Shown: one piece after another, positions 1 through 6,993 of the stretch
Layout of the letters: every line of letters begins with the position of its first letter
Position numbering within the stretch: the first letter of the stretch is position 1
DNA from: Citromicrobium sp.
GTDB taxonomy: Bacteria > Pseudomonadota > Alphaproteobacteria > Sphingomonadales > Sphingomonadaceae
Length of the DNA: 13,547 bases
Assembly: GCA_003248395.1 (NCBI GenBank)
Contig: QFNA01000073.1
Location: forward strand, 1-13,547
Direction: 5' to 3'
Notes under the pieces: model-generated
Database searches by the model: none
Told to the model about the DNA's origin: nothing
What the model saw: only the letters and a program-made list of their open reading frames with translations
Program-made: the position numbers and the translations under genes

Positions 1-1
1 C

Positions 2-211
2 AGCGGGCTGCAACTGACCAAGTTCGGCGAGATCGTGACCGACGAGGAAGGCCGCACCAATCTGCCCGGCGTCTTCGGTGCGGGCGATGTGACCGACGTA
101 CCCTACAAGCAGATCGTGGTGGCGATGGGCGAAGGGTCCAAGGCCGGGCTGTCCGCGTTCGATTACCTGATCCGGACCGAACCCGCCGACGAGATCGCGC
201 AGGCTGCCTGA
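2..211 (+). CDS. ahpF: Alkyl hydroperoxide reductase subunit F, C-terminal end (partial)
   Basis: This is the last 69 codons of a flavoprotein disulfide reductase, cut by the left edge of the window. The visible segment has the FAD-contacting GVFGAGDVTD motif followed by PYKQIVVAMGEG and LSAFDYLIR. That order is typical of the C-terminus of AhpF, which passes electrons from NADH through FAD and cysteine pairs to the peroxiredoxin AhpC in the cytosol. Thioredoxin reductases share the GDV motif, but the PYKQI and SAFDYLIR wording fits AhpF better. The catalytic CxxC and the NADH site lie outside the window, so the choice between AhpF and a thioredoxin reductase rests on this tail alone. A strong hairpin lies 21 bases after the TGA, and katG follows on the same strand, which supports a role in peroxide removal. 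Confidence 0.85.
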   Translation, partial: SGLQLTKFGEIVTDEEGRTNLPGVFGAGDVTDVPYKQIVVAMGEGSKAGLSAFDYLIRTEPADEIAQAA

Positions 212-232
212 GCCGGTCAAACGCGACACACC

Positions 233-267
233 AAAGCGTCGTCATTCCAGCGGGATGGCGGCGCTTT
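233..267 (+). terminator. Hairpin terminator candidate after ahpF
   Basis: The RNA can fold into a 16-base-pair stem (233-248 with 252-267) closed by a 3-base loop, AGC. All 16 positions pair if G-U pairs are allowed. The stem begins AAAGCG and ends CGCUUU, so its own last three bases are U. There is no longer U run after it, so it may stabilise the 3' end rather than be a strong intrinsic terminator. The flanking A and U triplets could let it work in either direction. It lies 21 bases after the ahpF stop codon, which fits a transcript end. Confidence 0.55.
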
Positions 268-319
268 CGACTTGGGCGAAGCGAACCAGCGCCAAATCGC
301 TCCAGTCAATCAATCATAA

Positions 320-339
320 CCGTTTAATCGATTGGACGG
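320..339. promoter_or_regulatory. Near-palindromic operator candidate upstream of katG
   Basis: This 20-base stretch has matching ends CCGT/ACGG and a perfect AATCGATT core, with 16 of 20 positions symmetric. If transcription starts near 387 (7 bases past the GATAAT at 375-380), the centre lies at about -57. That is the usual place for an activator of the LysR type. OxyR is the usual peroxide-responsive LysR activator of katG and ahp genes, but no oxyR gene is in this window and the sequence is not a clear match to the E. coli OxyR site. Assignment to OxyR is inference. Confidence 0.35.
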
Positions 340-351
340 ATTACCACGAAA

Positions 352-380
352 CCGTCACTCTTCACCGGTAACGCGATAAT
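352..380 (+). promoter_or_regulatory. Possible katG promoter with weak -35
   Basis: A GATAAT hexamer at 375-380 matches five of six bases of the TATAAT -10 box. The -35 position 17 bases upstream is CCGTCA (352-357), only three of six matches. A good -10 with a poor -35 is typical of activator-dependent promoters, and the near-palindrome at 320-339 sits just upstream. The predicted leader of about 30 bases contains the GAGGAGAG ribosome-binding site. Confidence 0.35.
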
Positions 381-415
381 CGACCATCCGAGTCTTGCGA
401 GAGGAGAGAGAACCC

Positions 416-2629
416 ATGGACGCGAAAACTGGTGAAATGAGCGGCTGCCCCTTTAGCGGCGATGCAGGAACCCGCGGCCTCTTCGGGCGGCGCAATCGCG
501 ATTGGTGGCCCGACCAGCTCGACCTCGAAATCCTCACCGAAGGCGGTCGCGCGGCGGACCCGATGGGCGAGGATTACGATTATGCCGAAGCCTTCAACGC
601 GCTCGATTACAATGCCGTGAAGCGCGACCTGACGGCGTTGATGACCGACAGCCAGGAATGGTGGCCGGCAGACTATGGTCATTATGGCCCGTTCTTCATC
701 CGCATGGCGTGGCACGCGGCGGGCACGTACCGCACCGGCGACGGGCGCGGCGGGGCATCGAGCGGGCAACAGCGTTTCGCGCCGCTCAACAGCTGGCCCG
801 ACAACGGCAATCTCGACAAGGCACGCCGCCTGTTGTGGCCGATCAAGCAGAAATACGGCAAGAACCTGAGCTGGGCGGACCTGTTCATCCTGACCGGCAA
901 TGTCGCCATCGAAAGCATGGGCGGCCCGGTGTTCGGATTTGGCGGCGGTCGCAAGGACGTATTCGATCCCGAGACCGTTTACTGGGGCACCGAGGAGCAA
1001 TGGGTGGATACGGGTGCCGAAACGCGCATCGTCCCCGATGAAGGCAAGGCGCTCGAAAACCCGCTCGCCGCGATCCAGATGGGCCTGATCTACGTCAATC
1101 CCGAAGGTCCCGGCGGCAATCCCAACGATGCCGAGGGCATGGCGCGCGACATGCGCGAAACCTTTGCCCGCATGGCCATGAACGACGAGGAAACCGTGGC
1201 GCTGACCGCCGGTGGACATGCCTTCGGCAAATGTCACGGCGCGGCACCGGCAGACAGTTTCGGCGGACTGCCCGAAGGCGAGACCCTGCACCGCATGGGC
1301 TTCGGTTGGCTGACCGATCCCGAAGAAATCGGCAAGGGGCACATCACCACATCGGGCATCGAGGGCGCATGGACGCCGAATCCCACACAGTGGGGCAATG
1401 ATTATTTCCGCCTGCTGTTCAAATACGAATACGAACTGACGAAGTCGCCCGCCGGTGCGAACCAGTGGACGCCGGTCAATCCCGAGGAAGCCGACATGGC
1501 GCCAGACGCGCGGGACCCGAGCAAGAAGGTCCCGACCATCATGACCACGGCCGACATGGCGTTGAAGCGCGATCCCGAATATCGCAAGATTTCGGAACGC
1601 TTCCGCGACGACCAGGCCGCGTTGGATGACGCCTTTGCCCGCGCATGGTTCAAGCTGACCCACCGCGACATGGGCCCCAAGGTGCGTTACCTCGGCCCCG
1701 ATGTGCCCGCCGAAGACCTGATCTGGCAGGACCCGATCCCCGCCGGCACGCAGCTATCCGACGGCGATGTCGCATCGTTCAAGGCGAAGGTGCTCGACAG
1801 CGGGCTCTCGACTGCCGAGCTGGTCAAGGCGGCCTGGGCCTCGGCCTCGACCTACCGCAATTCGGACCATCGCGGCGGCGCCAATGGCGCGCACATCCGC
1901 TTCGATGAACTCCGCAACTGGGCGGTCAACGATCCCGAAGAACTGGGCAAGGTGCTTGCCAAGCTCGACGAGATTCGCGGTAGCATGTCGCTGGCCGATG
2001 CCATCGTCATCGCCGGTACCGCAGCGGTCGAACAGGCAGCGAAGGATGCCGGGTTCGACGTGTCCGTTCCGGTCACGACCGGGCGCGGCGATGCGAAGCG
2101 GGAAGATTTCGACGCCGAAAGCTGGGAGCCGCTGGAACCCTTCGCCGACGGTTTCCGCAACTACCTCAAGACCAAGGCATCGGTGAAGACCGAGGACATG
2201 CTGATCGACAGGGCGCATCTGCTGGGCCTCTCGATCCCTGAGATGACCGTGCTGGTTGGCGGATTGCGTGTGCTCGGCGCGGTCAGCCACCATGCACAGC
2301 ATGGCGACAGGATCGGCGTGCTCACCGACACGCCTGGCAAGCTCGACAACAGCTTCTTCGTGAACCTGCTGGAGATGGGCACCGTCTGGGAAGTGGTCGA
2401 CGAAAGCGGCGACGAGGAATTCGTCGGCAGGTGCCGCCTGAAAGGCGAGGAGAAATGGCGCGCCACCCGCACCGACCTCGTGTTCGGCTCCAACTCGCGC
2501 CTGCGTGCCGTCGCCGAGGTCTATGCTGAGAACGGCAATGAGGAAAAGTTTGTGTGCGACTTCGTCAAGGCCTGGACCAAGGTCATGGACGCCGATCGTT
2601 TCGACCTGACTTACGCCAAATATCACTGA
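416..2629 (+). CDS. katG: Catalase-peroxidase KatG
   Basis: This cytosolic haem enzyme dismutates hydrogen peroxide and also has peroxidase activity. The 737-residue length is typical of the family, which has a catalytic N-terminal peroxidase domain and a degenerate C-terminal copy (roughly 430-737). The distal pocket is visible as RMAWHAAGTYRTGDGRGG, giving Arg96, Trp99 and His100. Tyr226 (in GLIYVNPEGP) and Met253 (in ARMAMND) would complete the Trp-Tyr-Met adduct needed for catalase activity, and the proximal haem ligand is His268 in GGHAFGKCHG. The ATG at 416 is chosen because GAGGAGAGAG lies 5 bases upstream. A TTG at 395 would add seven residues that overlap this ribosome-binding site. 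The gene lies between ahpF and a second catalase and ends in a clear intrinsic terminator. No frameshift or missing catalytic residue is seen. Confidence 0.97.
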   Translation: MDAKTGEMSGCPFSGDAGTRGLFGRRNRDWWPDQLDLEILTEGGRAADPMGEDYDYAEAFNALDYNAVKRDLTALMTDSQEWWPADYGHYGPFFIRMAWHAAGTYRTGDGRGGASSGQQRFAPLNSWPDNGNLDKARRLLWPIKQKYGKNLSWADLFILTGNVAIESMGGPVFGFGGGRKDVFDPETVYWGTEEQWVDTGAETRIVPDEGKALENPLAAIQMGLIYVNPEGPGGNPNDAEGMARDMRETFARMAMNDEETVALTAGGHAFGKCHGAAPADSFGGLPEGETLHRMGFGWLTDPEEIGKGHITTSGIEGAWTPNPTQWGNDYFRLLFKYEYELTKSPAGANQWTPVNPEEADMAPDARDPSKKVPTIMTTADMALKRDPEYRKISERFRDDQAALDDAFARAWFKLTHRDMGPKVRYLGPDVPAEDLIWQDPIPAGTQLSDGDVASFKAKVLDSGLSTAELVKAAWASASTYRNSDHRGGANGAHIRFDELRNWAVNDPEELGKVLAKLDEIRGSMSLADAIVIAGTAAVEQAAKDAGFDVSVPVTTGRGDAKREDFDAESWEPLEPFADGFRNYLKTKASVKTEDMLIDRAHLLGLSIPEMTVLVGGLRVLGAVSHHAQHGDRIGVLTDTPGKLDNSFFVNLLEMGTVWEVVDESGDEEFVGRCRLKGEEKWRATRTDLVFGSNSRLRAVAEVYAENGNEEKFVCDFVKAWTKVMDADRFDLTYAKYH

Positions 2630-2662
2630 TCAGGGCGACGCTGCCTCCACCAACACCCCCCT

Positions 2663-2693
2663 GCCCCCGGCGTGCTCGCCGGGGGCTTTTTTT
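2663..2693 (+). terminator. Intrinsic terminator after katG
   Basis: A perfect 10-base-pair GC stem, GCCCCCGGCG with CGCCGGGGGC, encloses a TGCT loop and is followed directly by seven T residues (2687-2693). It begins 33 bases after the katG stop codon. This is a textbook rho-independent terminator and implies that the downstream catalase gene needs its own promoter. Confidence 0.93.
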
Positions 2694-2742
2694 CAAGCAT
2701 GGCAACCGATCGCGGCGAACGGATTTTCGCTTTAATTCAGAG

Positions 2743-2768
2743 GGAACGGGCCGCTGCCCCCAAGAGTA
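2743..2768 (+). promoter_or_regulatory. EcfG-like stress promoter candidate before katA
   Basis: GGAAC at 2743-2747 is followed by exactly 17 bases and then AGTA (2765-2768). The alphaproteobacterial general-stress sigma factor EcfG recognises roughly GGAAC, 16-17 bases, CGTT. The -35 is perfect but the -10 matches only at GT, so this is the weakest of the three similar sites in the window. It is placed between the katG terminator and the catalase ATG, leaving a leader of about 30 bases. Catalases are common members of EcfG regulons. Confidence 0.3.
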
Positions 2769-2803
2769 GGAATTACATCCCGCAATTCTAAAAGGCGCAC
2801 GAC

Positions 2804-4378
2804 ATGGCCGATGGCAAAGTTCCCCCCACCACCACCGACGCAGGCATCCCGGCACAGAGCGACGAACACTCGCTGACGATCGGGCGCGACGGTCCGATCG
2901 TGCTCAATGATCATTACCTGATCGAGCAGATGGCCAACTTCAATCGCGAGCGGATTCCCGAGCGTCAGCCGCATGCCAAGGGTTCGGGCGCATTCGGCCA
3001 TTTCGAGACGACCGCGGATGTGTCGCAATACACCAAGGCCAAGGTTTTCCAGCAGGGCACCAAGACCGATGTCGCGATGCGTTTTTCCACCGTGGCGGGC
3101 GAACGCGGCAGCCCCGATACCTGGCGCGATCCGCGCGGTTTTTCGGTCAAGTTCTATACCGAGGATGGCAATTTCGATCTGGTCGGCAACAACACGCCGA
3201 TCTTCTTCATCCGCGACCCGCTGAAATTCCAGCACTTCATCCGTAGCCAGAAGCGCCGCGCCGACAATGGCCTGCGCGACCACGACATGCAGTGGGATTT
3301 CTGGACGCTCTCGCCCGAAAGCGCGCATCAGGTGACTTACCTGATGGGCGACCGCGGTGTGCCCAAGAACTGGCGCGAAATGAACGGCTACGGCAGCCAT
3401 ACCTATATGCTGATCAACGCCGAGGGCGAGAAGTTCTGGGTGAAGTTCCACTTCCATACCGACGTCGGCAGCGAGAGCGGCAACGCGCATCTGACGCAGG
3501 AAGAAGCGGACAAGATGGCGGGGCAGGACGGCGATTATCACCGCCGCGACCTGTTCGACGCGATCCACAAGGGCGATTATCCGAGCTGGACGCTGAAATG
3601 GCAGGTCATGCCGTTTGAAGATGCAAAGACCTATCGCATCAATCCGTTCGACCTGACGAAGACTTGGCCGCACGCAGATTATCCGCTGATCGAGGTCGGC
3701 AAGCTGACGCTGGATACCAATCCGGTCGACTGGGATACCGAGATCGAGCAGCTCGCATTCGAACCGAACAACATGGTGCCGGGGATCGGCCTGTCGCCGG
3801 ACAAGATGCTTCTGGCGCGCGGGTTTTCCTATGCCGATGCGCATCGCCATCGGCTGGGCGTGAATTACAAGCAGATCCCGGTCAATTCGGCGAAGAATGC
3901 CGAGGTTCATTCCTACTCTCGCGCCGGGATGGCCCGGACGGTCAACGCGGTCGATCCGGTCTATGCACCCAATTCCTACGGCGGCCCCGCAGCGCAGCCC
4001 GAAGTCGGTGGCGAAGCAACCTGGTATGCCGACGGAGACATGGTGCGGCAGGCCTACACGCTGCGCAAGGACGACGACGACTGGACCCAGCCCGGCATTC
4101 TGGTGCGCGAGGTGATGGACGATGCCCAGCGCGATCGCTTTGTGTCGAACGTCGCGGGCCACCTCGCGGACGGTGTCAGCGAGACGGTACTGCAGCGGGC
4201 CTTCGTCTACTGGAAGAACGTCGACGCGAAGATCGGCGAGCGGATCGAGAAGGCCGTCCGCGACAAGATCGGCGGCGAGTCCAAGGCACCAGGCATGGGC
4301 TCGGCAAAATCGACCACGGACAAGGCCACGGCGGGACCGGAGATCGTCAACGAGAAATCGCGCCGACCCGCCGAATAG
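2804..4378 (+). CDS. katA: Monofunctional haem catalase
   Basis: This is a catalase that converts hydrogen peroxide to water and oxygen, unrelated to KatG. The 524 residues fit the small-subunit catalases. The distal histidine is His57 in ERQPHAKGSGAFG, the distal asparagine is Asn130 in LVGNNTPIFFIRDP, and the proximal tyrosine ligand is Tyr343 in RGFSYADAHRHRLG, with Arg339 four residues before it. The ordinary core is followed by a hydrophilic tail rich in Lys, Ser and Thr. The ATG at 2804 has AAAGG about 8 bases upstream. The gene is separated from katG by a strong terminator, so it is probably transcribed alone, possibly from the EcfG-like site at 2743-2768. Its stop codon directly abuts the stop codon of the convergent smr gene. 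The symbol katA is by analogy; subfamily naming is not certain. Confidence 0.95.
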   Translation: MADGKVPPTTTDAGIPAQSDEHSLTIGRDGPIVLNDHYLIEQMANFNRERIPERQPHAKGSGAFGHFETTADVSQYTKAKVFQQGTKTDVAMRFSTVAGERGSPDTWRDPRGFSVKFYTEDGNFDLVGNNTPIFFIRDPLKFQHFIRSQKRRADNGLRDHDMQWDFWTLSPESAHQVTYLMGDRGVPKNWREMNGYGSHTYMLINAEGEKFWVKFHFHTDVGSESGNAHLTQEEADKMAGQDGDYHRRDLFDAIHKGDYPSWTLKWQVMPFEDAKTYRINPFDLTKTWPHADYPLIEVGKLTLDTNPVDWDTEIEQLAFEPNNMVPGIGLSPDKMLLARGFSYADAHRHRLGVNYKQIPVNSAKNAEVHSYSRAGMARTVNAVDPVYAPNSYGGPAAQPEVGGEATWYADGDMVRQAYTLRKDDDDWTQPGILVREVMDDAQRDRFVSNVAGHLADGVSETVLQRAFVYWKNVDAKIGERIEKAVRDKIGGESKAPGMGSAKSTTDKATAGPEIVNEKSRRPAE

Positions 4379-4849
4379 TCAGCGCGACTTGCGCAGGACG
4401 ATAATCAGCGCACCGTCGCCCCCGTGGCGACGGTGCGCATTGCGTATTGCCGCAATCGCCGAATGGTGGCTGGAGGCCGCGAGCCAGTCGAGCACCTTGG
4501 CGCGAATTGCGCCGCGTTTGGTGGCGCGATCGGCGGGATCGACGGGGCGCGACTTGCCCGTGATCAGCAGGATCGTGCGCGCGCCCATGGCGCGAGCCTG
4601 CGCGACCCCGCCGATCAGGCGCGTGTAGGCGGCATCGAGATTGTAGCCGTGCAGGTCGAGCGTGAAATCGGGGGTGACTGCGGCGACAATCGCCTTGCGC
4701 GAGGTCGACGGGCGCGGCGCCGGATCGATTTGCTCGACCGCTGGCTGGAGCACGGCGGGAGGTGTGCGCGGATGCAGTGGCACGGCGGTGGCGGCCAGTC
4801 TTTCCCAGGCAGCGCTTTCCTCTTCAGTCAGGCCGCGCGGCGGGCTCAT
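4379..4849 (-). CDS. Smr-domain protein
   Basis: This 156-residue protein carries a C-terminal Smr (small MutS-related) domain, a fold linked to DNA or RNA nicking and binding. Visible hallmarks are LDLHGYNLD (64-72), the ITGK loop (96-99) and HGGDGALIIVLR (142-153). The first 60 residues are a proline-rich, probably flexible linker, so this is a stand-alone Smr protein and not a MutS2. The ATG at 4849 overlaps the mltA stop codon as ATGA, which strongly supports this start over a longer open frame that would run deep into mltA. It is the last gene of a timA-mltA-smr operon, a neighbourhood I recall from other alphaproteobacteria. The actual substrate is unknown. Its stop codon abuts that of the convergent catalase gene with no base between. 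Confidence 0.88.
   Translation of the reverse strand: MSPPRGLTEEESAAWERLAATAVPLHPRTPPAVLQPAVEQIDPAPRPSTSRKAIVAAVTPDFTLDLHGYNLDAAYTRLIGGVAQARAMGARTILLITGKSRPVDPADRATKRGAIRAKVLDWLAASSHHSAIAAIRNAHRRHGGDGALIIVLRKSR
4408..4438. terminator. 13-bp perfect hairpin inside the smr 3' end
   Basis: A perfect 13-base-pair stem (4408-4420 with 4426-4438) has a 5-base loop. It lies about 30 bases past the katA stop codon, but inside the coding sequence of the opposing smr gene, where it encodes the conserved HGGDGA region. There is no U run on either side. With no spacer between katA and smr, this is the only obvious structure that could define the katA transcript end, but coding constraint in GC-rich DNA could also produce it. 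Confidence 0.3.
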
Positions 4850-6036
4850 CGCACGCCGAGGCGCGCGAGCGTTCCCTTCGGCAGCAGGACGTACGCACGG
4901 CCGCGTCCGCTCATCCCGCCGGCAATGACGCGTGCATCGGCGCCATTCCCCCAGAAGGTATCGAAGCGGTTGGCGCCCTTGATCGCGCCGCCGGTGTCCT
5001 GGGCAATCCACAGCCCGTCCGCCTCGTTGCGATCGAGATCGAGCCAGACCGGCGCGCCATAGGGGGTGAATTTCGGGTCGACCGCAACGCTGTCGCCCCG
5101 ACGGACAGGGACCGATAGCGAGCCGAGCGGCCCATCGGTGGCGAGGGACTGGAAAAAGATCCAGCTCTTGTTCAGCCGCATCAACTCGGCCCCTTCGGCA
5201 GGGTGTTCGCGGATATATTGCATGATGCCCTGCATCGATCCGGGGTAATGACCCGGACCTTCGCCGATCAGGCCGCGTTCGCGCATGACCGAGCCAATCC
5301 CGACATATTCCCGTCCGTTCTGCCCGGCATAGCCAATCCGCATCAGCGAATTGTCGGGCAGGCGCAGCAATCCGCTGCCCTGGATCTGCAGGAAGAAGAA
5401 TTCGACCGGGTCGGCCGCCCAGGCGATGACGGGCACCTTGCCCTCGAGCGCGCCTGCCTCGATCTGCGATCGCTCGTAATAGGGGACGAAGCGCCCGAAT
5501 TCGTCATACCGCCCGAGCGGCTGGCGTCCGGTCCGTTCGCTGAGCGGCATGTCGTCCGGCCAGCCGCGCACGAGATCGGTCGGAATGGCGTAGACCGGCA
5601 CTGTATATCCCGGCCCGCGAACGCGGCTGCCGCGGATTTCGGGCTCGTAATACCCCGTGGCGAAAGCGTTGCCGTCGCCGACCACGACGGTTTCGAACTG
5701 GCTGGTGAAGAAACTGCGCGCATCGCCCGTCCAGCTCTCGGCCGCGCTGCACGGCGCCTGCCAATCGACCCGGCGGGTCAGCCCGCTCGCATCGTCGCGG
5801 AACAGGATTTTCGCGCAGGACGCCCGGAAGGCGGTCAGCGCCGCGACCGCATCGGCCGGAGCGATCGACAGGCTCTCAACAGGGGGGGCGCCAGCAACGC
5901 CCGCTGCGACAGCAGTGTCTCCGGGACTGGCGGGAGGCGGCGCCACAACGCCCGTATCGAGTGGCGGGCGAGCATCAGGCACAGCAGCGCACCCGGCAAC
6001 CAGGACGGCTGCGGCCAGACCGGCAAGAAAACGCAT
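4846..6036 (-). CDS. mltA: Membrane-bound lytic murein transglycosylase A
   Basis: MltA cleaves the glycan strand of peptidoglycan to form 1,6-anhydromuramoyl ends during wall turnover. This protein has 396 residues and begins with a lipoprotein signal peptide ending in LVAGC, so Cys16 would be lipidated. The following Ala-Ala gives no inner-membrane retention signal, which suggests the outer membrane. A low-complexity Pro/Ala linker runs to about 60, then the MltA domain (GYYEPEIRGS at 128-137, FFFLQIQGSG at 213-222). The 3D domain follows, with aspartates in QDTGGAIKG (Asp347), RFDTFWG (Asp359, the likely catalytic one by analogy with E. coli MltA) and ADARV (Asp368). The ATG at 6036 is fixed by the signal peptide and an upstream GGGAGGGG. 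It follows timA by 22 bases and overlaps smr by 4. Confidence 0.95.
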   Translation of the reverse strand: MRFLAGLAAAVLVAGCAAVPDARPPLDTGVVAPPPASPGDTAVAAGVAGAPPVESLSIAPADAVAALTAFRASCAKILFRDDASGLTRRVDWQAPCSAAESWTGDARSFFTSQFETVVVGDGNAFATGYYEPEIRGSRVRGPGYTVPVYAIPTDLVRGWPDDMPLSERTGRQPLGRYDEFGRFVPYYERSQIEAGALEGKVPVIAWAADPVEFFFLQIQGSGLLRLPDNSLMRIGYAGQNGREYVGIGSVMRERGLIGEGPGHYPGSMQGIMQYIREHPAEGAELMRLNKSWIFFQSLATDGPLGSLSVPVRRGDSVAVDPKFTPYGAPVWLDLDRNEADGLWIAQDTGGAIKGANRFDTFWGNGADARVIAGGMSGRGRAYVLLPKGTLARLGVR

Positions 6037-6058
6037 ATCCCCTCCCTTGGAAGAAACG

Positions 6059-6721
6059 TCAGCCCTGATCGGTTTCGTCGAGCATCCAGTTGGGATCGGC
6101 CGAATCGACATTGCGTGAGAACGTCCAGATGTCGCGGCTGTCGATGGCATCGTCGAGCGAGCCGGCAATCACATTGCCGTCGCCGTCACGCGTCACCAGT
6201 GCAAGATCGGATTCGAACAGCACGGCAATGCGTGCGATGCGCCCTTCCAGATCGGCCGAATGGACCGTGGCATCCTCGATCCGGATCAGCCGGTTATCCA
6301 GCGTCTCGCCGGCCTCGCTGCGAGCATCGATCGCGGCGGAAAAGCTTTCGTAGACATCGTCGTCGGTCAGTTCGCGCAGCGTGTCCTTGTCGCCATTCCA
6401 GAACGCCTCGAGAATCATGCCATAGGCGCCCTTCGCCCCTTCGAGGAAGGCAAGCAGATCGAAGCGCGGATCGGCAGACGCGATTGCGCGGATGGCGCGC
6501 TCGTTCGCCGTCCCGCCATTGTCGAGCGAGCGCAGCTGGACCGGTTCCTTCACGGGTTTGGCCGGCTTTGCGCCTTCGTTGACGCGCGGCACCTGGTCGC
6601 GCGGCTCGAACCGGCGCGTCGTCGGCTCTTCCTCATGCTCCGACCGCTGGCCGAGCACGGAATAGAGACGCAAGCCGAGGAAGGCGGCAATCGCGGCGAG
6701 TATGACGATCTCGTAAATCAC
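6059..6721 (-). CDS. timA: Tim44/TimA-family inner-membrane protein
   Basis: This 220-residue protein has one N-terminal membrane segment (about residues 3-20, IYEIVILAAIAAFLGLRLY). A charged, proline-containing linker runs to about 65, followed by a Tim44-like domain (about 75-216) with the recognisable GAKGAYGMILEAFWNGD and IAVLFESD stretches. Tim44 is a peripheral component of the mitochondrial protein import motor; bacterial homologues such as TimA in Caulobacter are inner-membrane proteins whose exact job is unclear. The start is a GTG at 6721. An in-frame TAA at 6758-6760 rules out anything longer from ATG, and no strong ribosome-binding site is seen. It heads the timA-mltA-smr operon and is divergent from secB, so both sides of this intergenic region concern the envelope or export. 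Two promoter candidates lie upstream. Confidence 0.88.
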   Translation of the reverse strand: MIYEIVILAAIAAFLGLRLYSVLGQRSEHEEEPTTRRFEPRDQVPRVNEGAKPAKPVKEPVQLRSLDNGGTANERAIRAIASADPRFDLLAFLEGAKGAYGMILEAFWNGDKDTLRELTDDDVYESFSAAIDARSEAGETLDNRLIRIEDATVHSADLEGRIARIAVLFESDLALVTRDGDGNVIAGSLDDAIDSRDIWTFSRNVDSADPNWMLDETDQG

Positions 6722-6758
6722 GGAGTATTGCAGTCCAATCTTCTGTTCTGTCGGAGGT

Positions 6759-6784
6759 TACGCCAGAGGCGCCCTCACGGTTCC
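6759..6784 (-). promoter_or_regulatory. EcfG-like stress promoter candidate for timA-mltA-smr
   Basis: On the minus strand GGAAC (6784-6780) is followed by exactly 17 bases and CGTA (6762-6759). That is eight of nine key positions of the EcfG-type general-stress consensus GGAAC...CGTT. Transcription would start near 6750, giving a leader of about 30 bases to the GTG of timA. Regulation by EcfG is inference. Confidence 0.42.
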
Positions 6785-6798
6785 TTCGGACACTGCCC

Positions 6799-6827
6799 TA
6801 GATAGGTACGAATTACAAACTGAGCAA
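6799..6827 (-). promoter_or_regulatory. Alternative housekeeping-type promoter for timA
   Basis: On the minus strand TTGCTC (6827-6822) is followed by 17 bases and TATCTA (6804-6799). Each hexamer matches the sigma-70 consensus at only three positions, but the spacing is ideal. The -10 lies in a 9-base word, CTATCTAGG, that recurs at the ybjQ promoter candidate. The leader to the timA GTG would be about 70 bases. Confidence 0.25.
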
Positions 6828-6936
6828 TGACCTGCTGCCCTGCGCGCGCGACGTAGCGCGTCGAATTCGGATCCCAAGGCGGTGACCGGGCGCATTGCTC
6901 CATGCCTGCGAGGGTGCTAGGCGCGGCGCCGAACCT

Positions 6937-6967
6937 CCACCCCGGCCAATGCCGGTGGCGGGCCACC
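6937..6967 (+). promoter_or_regulatory. Mutually exclusive hairpins in the secB leader
   Basis: Three short blocks, CCACC (6937-6941), GGTGG (6954-6958) and CCACC (6963-6967), allow two competing folds. The first pairs blocks one and two, with an inner GGC/GCC stem and a CAAT loop. The second pairs blocks two and three around a 4-base loop. The region ends 26 bases before the secB ATG. The wider gap (6722-6993) also holds a weak forward promoter-like pair, TTGCTC at 6895-6900 and CTAGGC at 6917-6922. Any regulatory role is speculative in such GC-rich DNA. Confidence 0.2.
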
Positions 6968-6993
6968 CGAATCGAAAACAACTGGAAATCCCA

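Noticed and set aside
362..1663. Open frame of 433 codons on the minus strand, opposite katG
   Set aside because: It lies entirely inside a clearly real katG and has no ribosome-binding site or domain. Its length is explained by the codon bias of the opposite strand.
2732..4162. Open frame of 476 codons on the minus strand, opposite katA
   Set aside because: It mirrors katA codon by codon, a common shadow in GC-rich genes. The translation is rich in Arg, Ala, His and Val repeats with no recognisable domain, while katA has all catalase residues.
5203..6582. Open frame of 459 codons on the plus strand across mltA and timA
   Set aside because: It spans two well-supported genes and their junction on the other strand. 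The second half is a run of Arg, Ser and Cys-rich sequence typical of an untranslated frame.
6752..6760. Strong ribosome-binding-like GGAGG on the plus strand before secB
   Set aside because: No ATG, GTG or TTG follows at a usable distance with an open frame, so it probably has no translational role.
6863..6874. Adjacent GAATTC and GGATCC, like a cloning linker
   Set aside because: Two adjacent restriction sites can arise by chance. The flanking DNA continues as a normal secB-timA intergenic region with no vector sequence.
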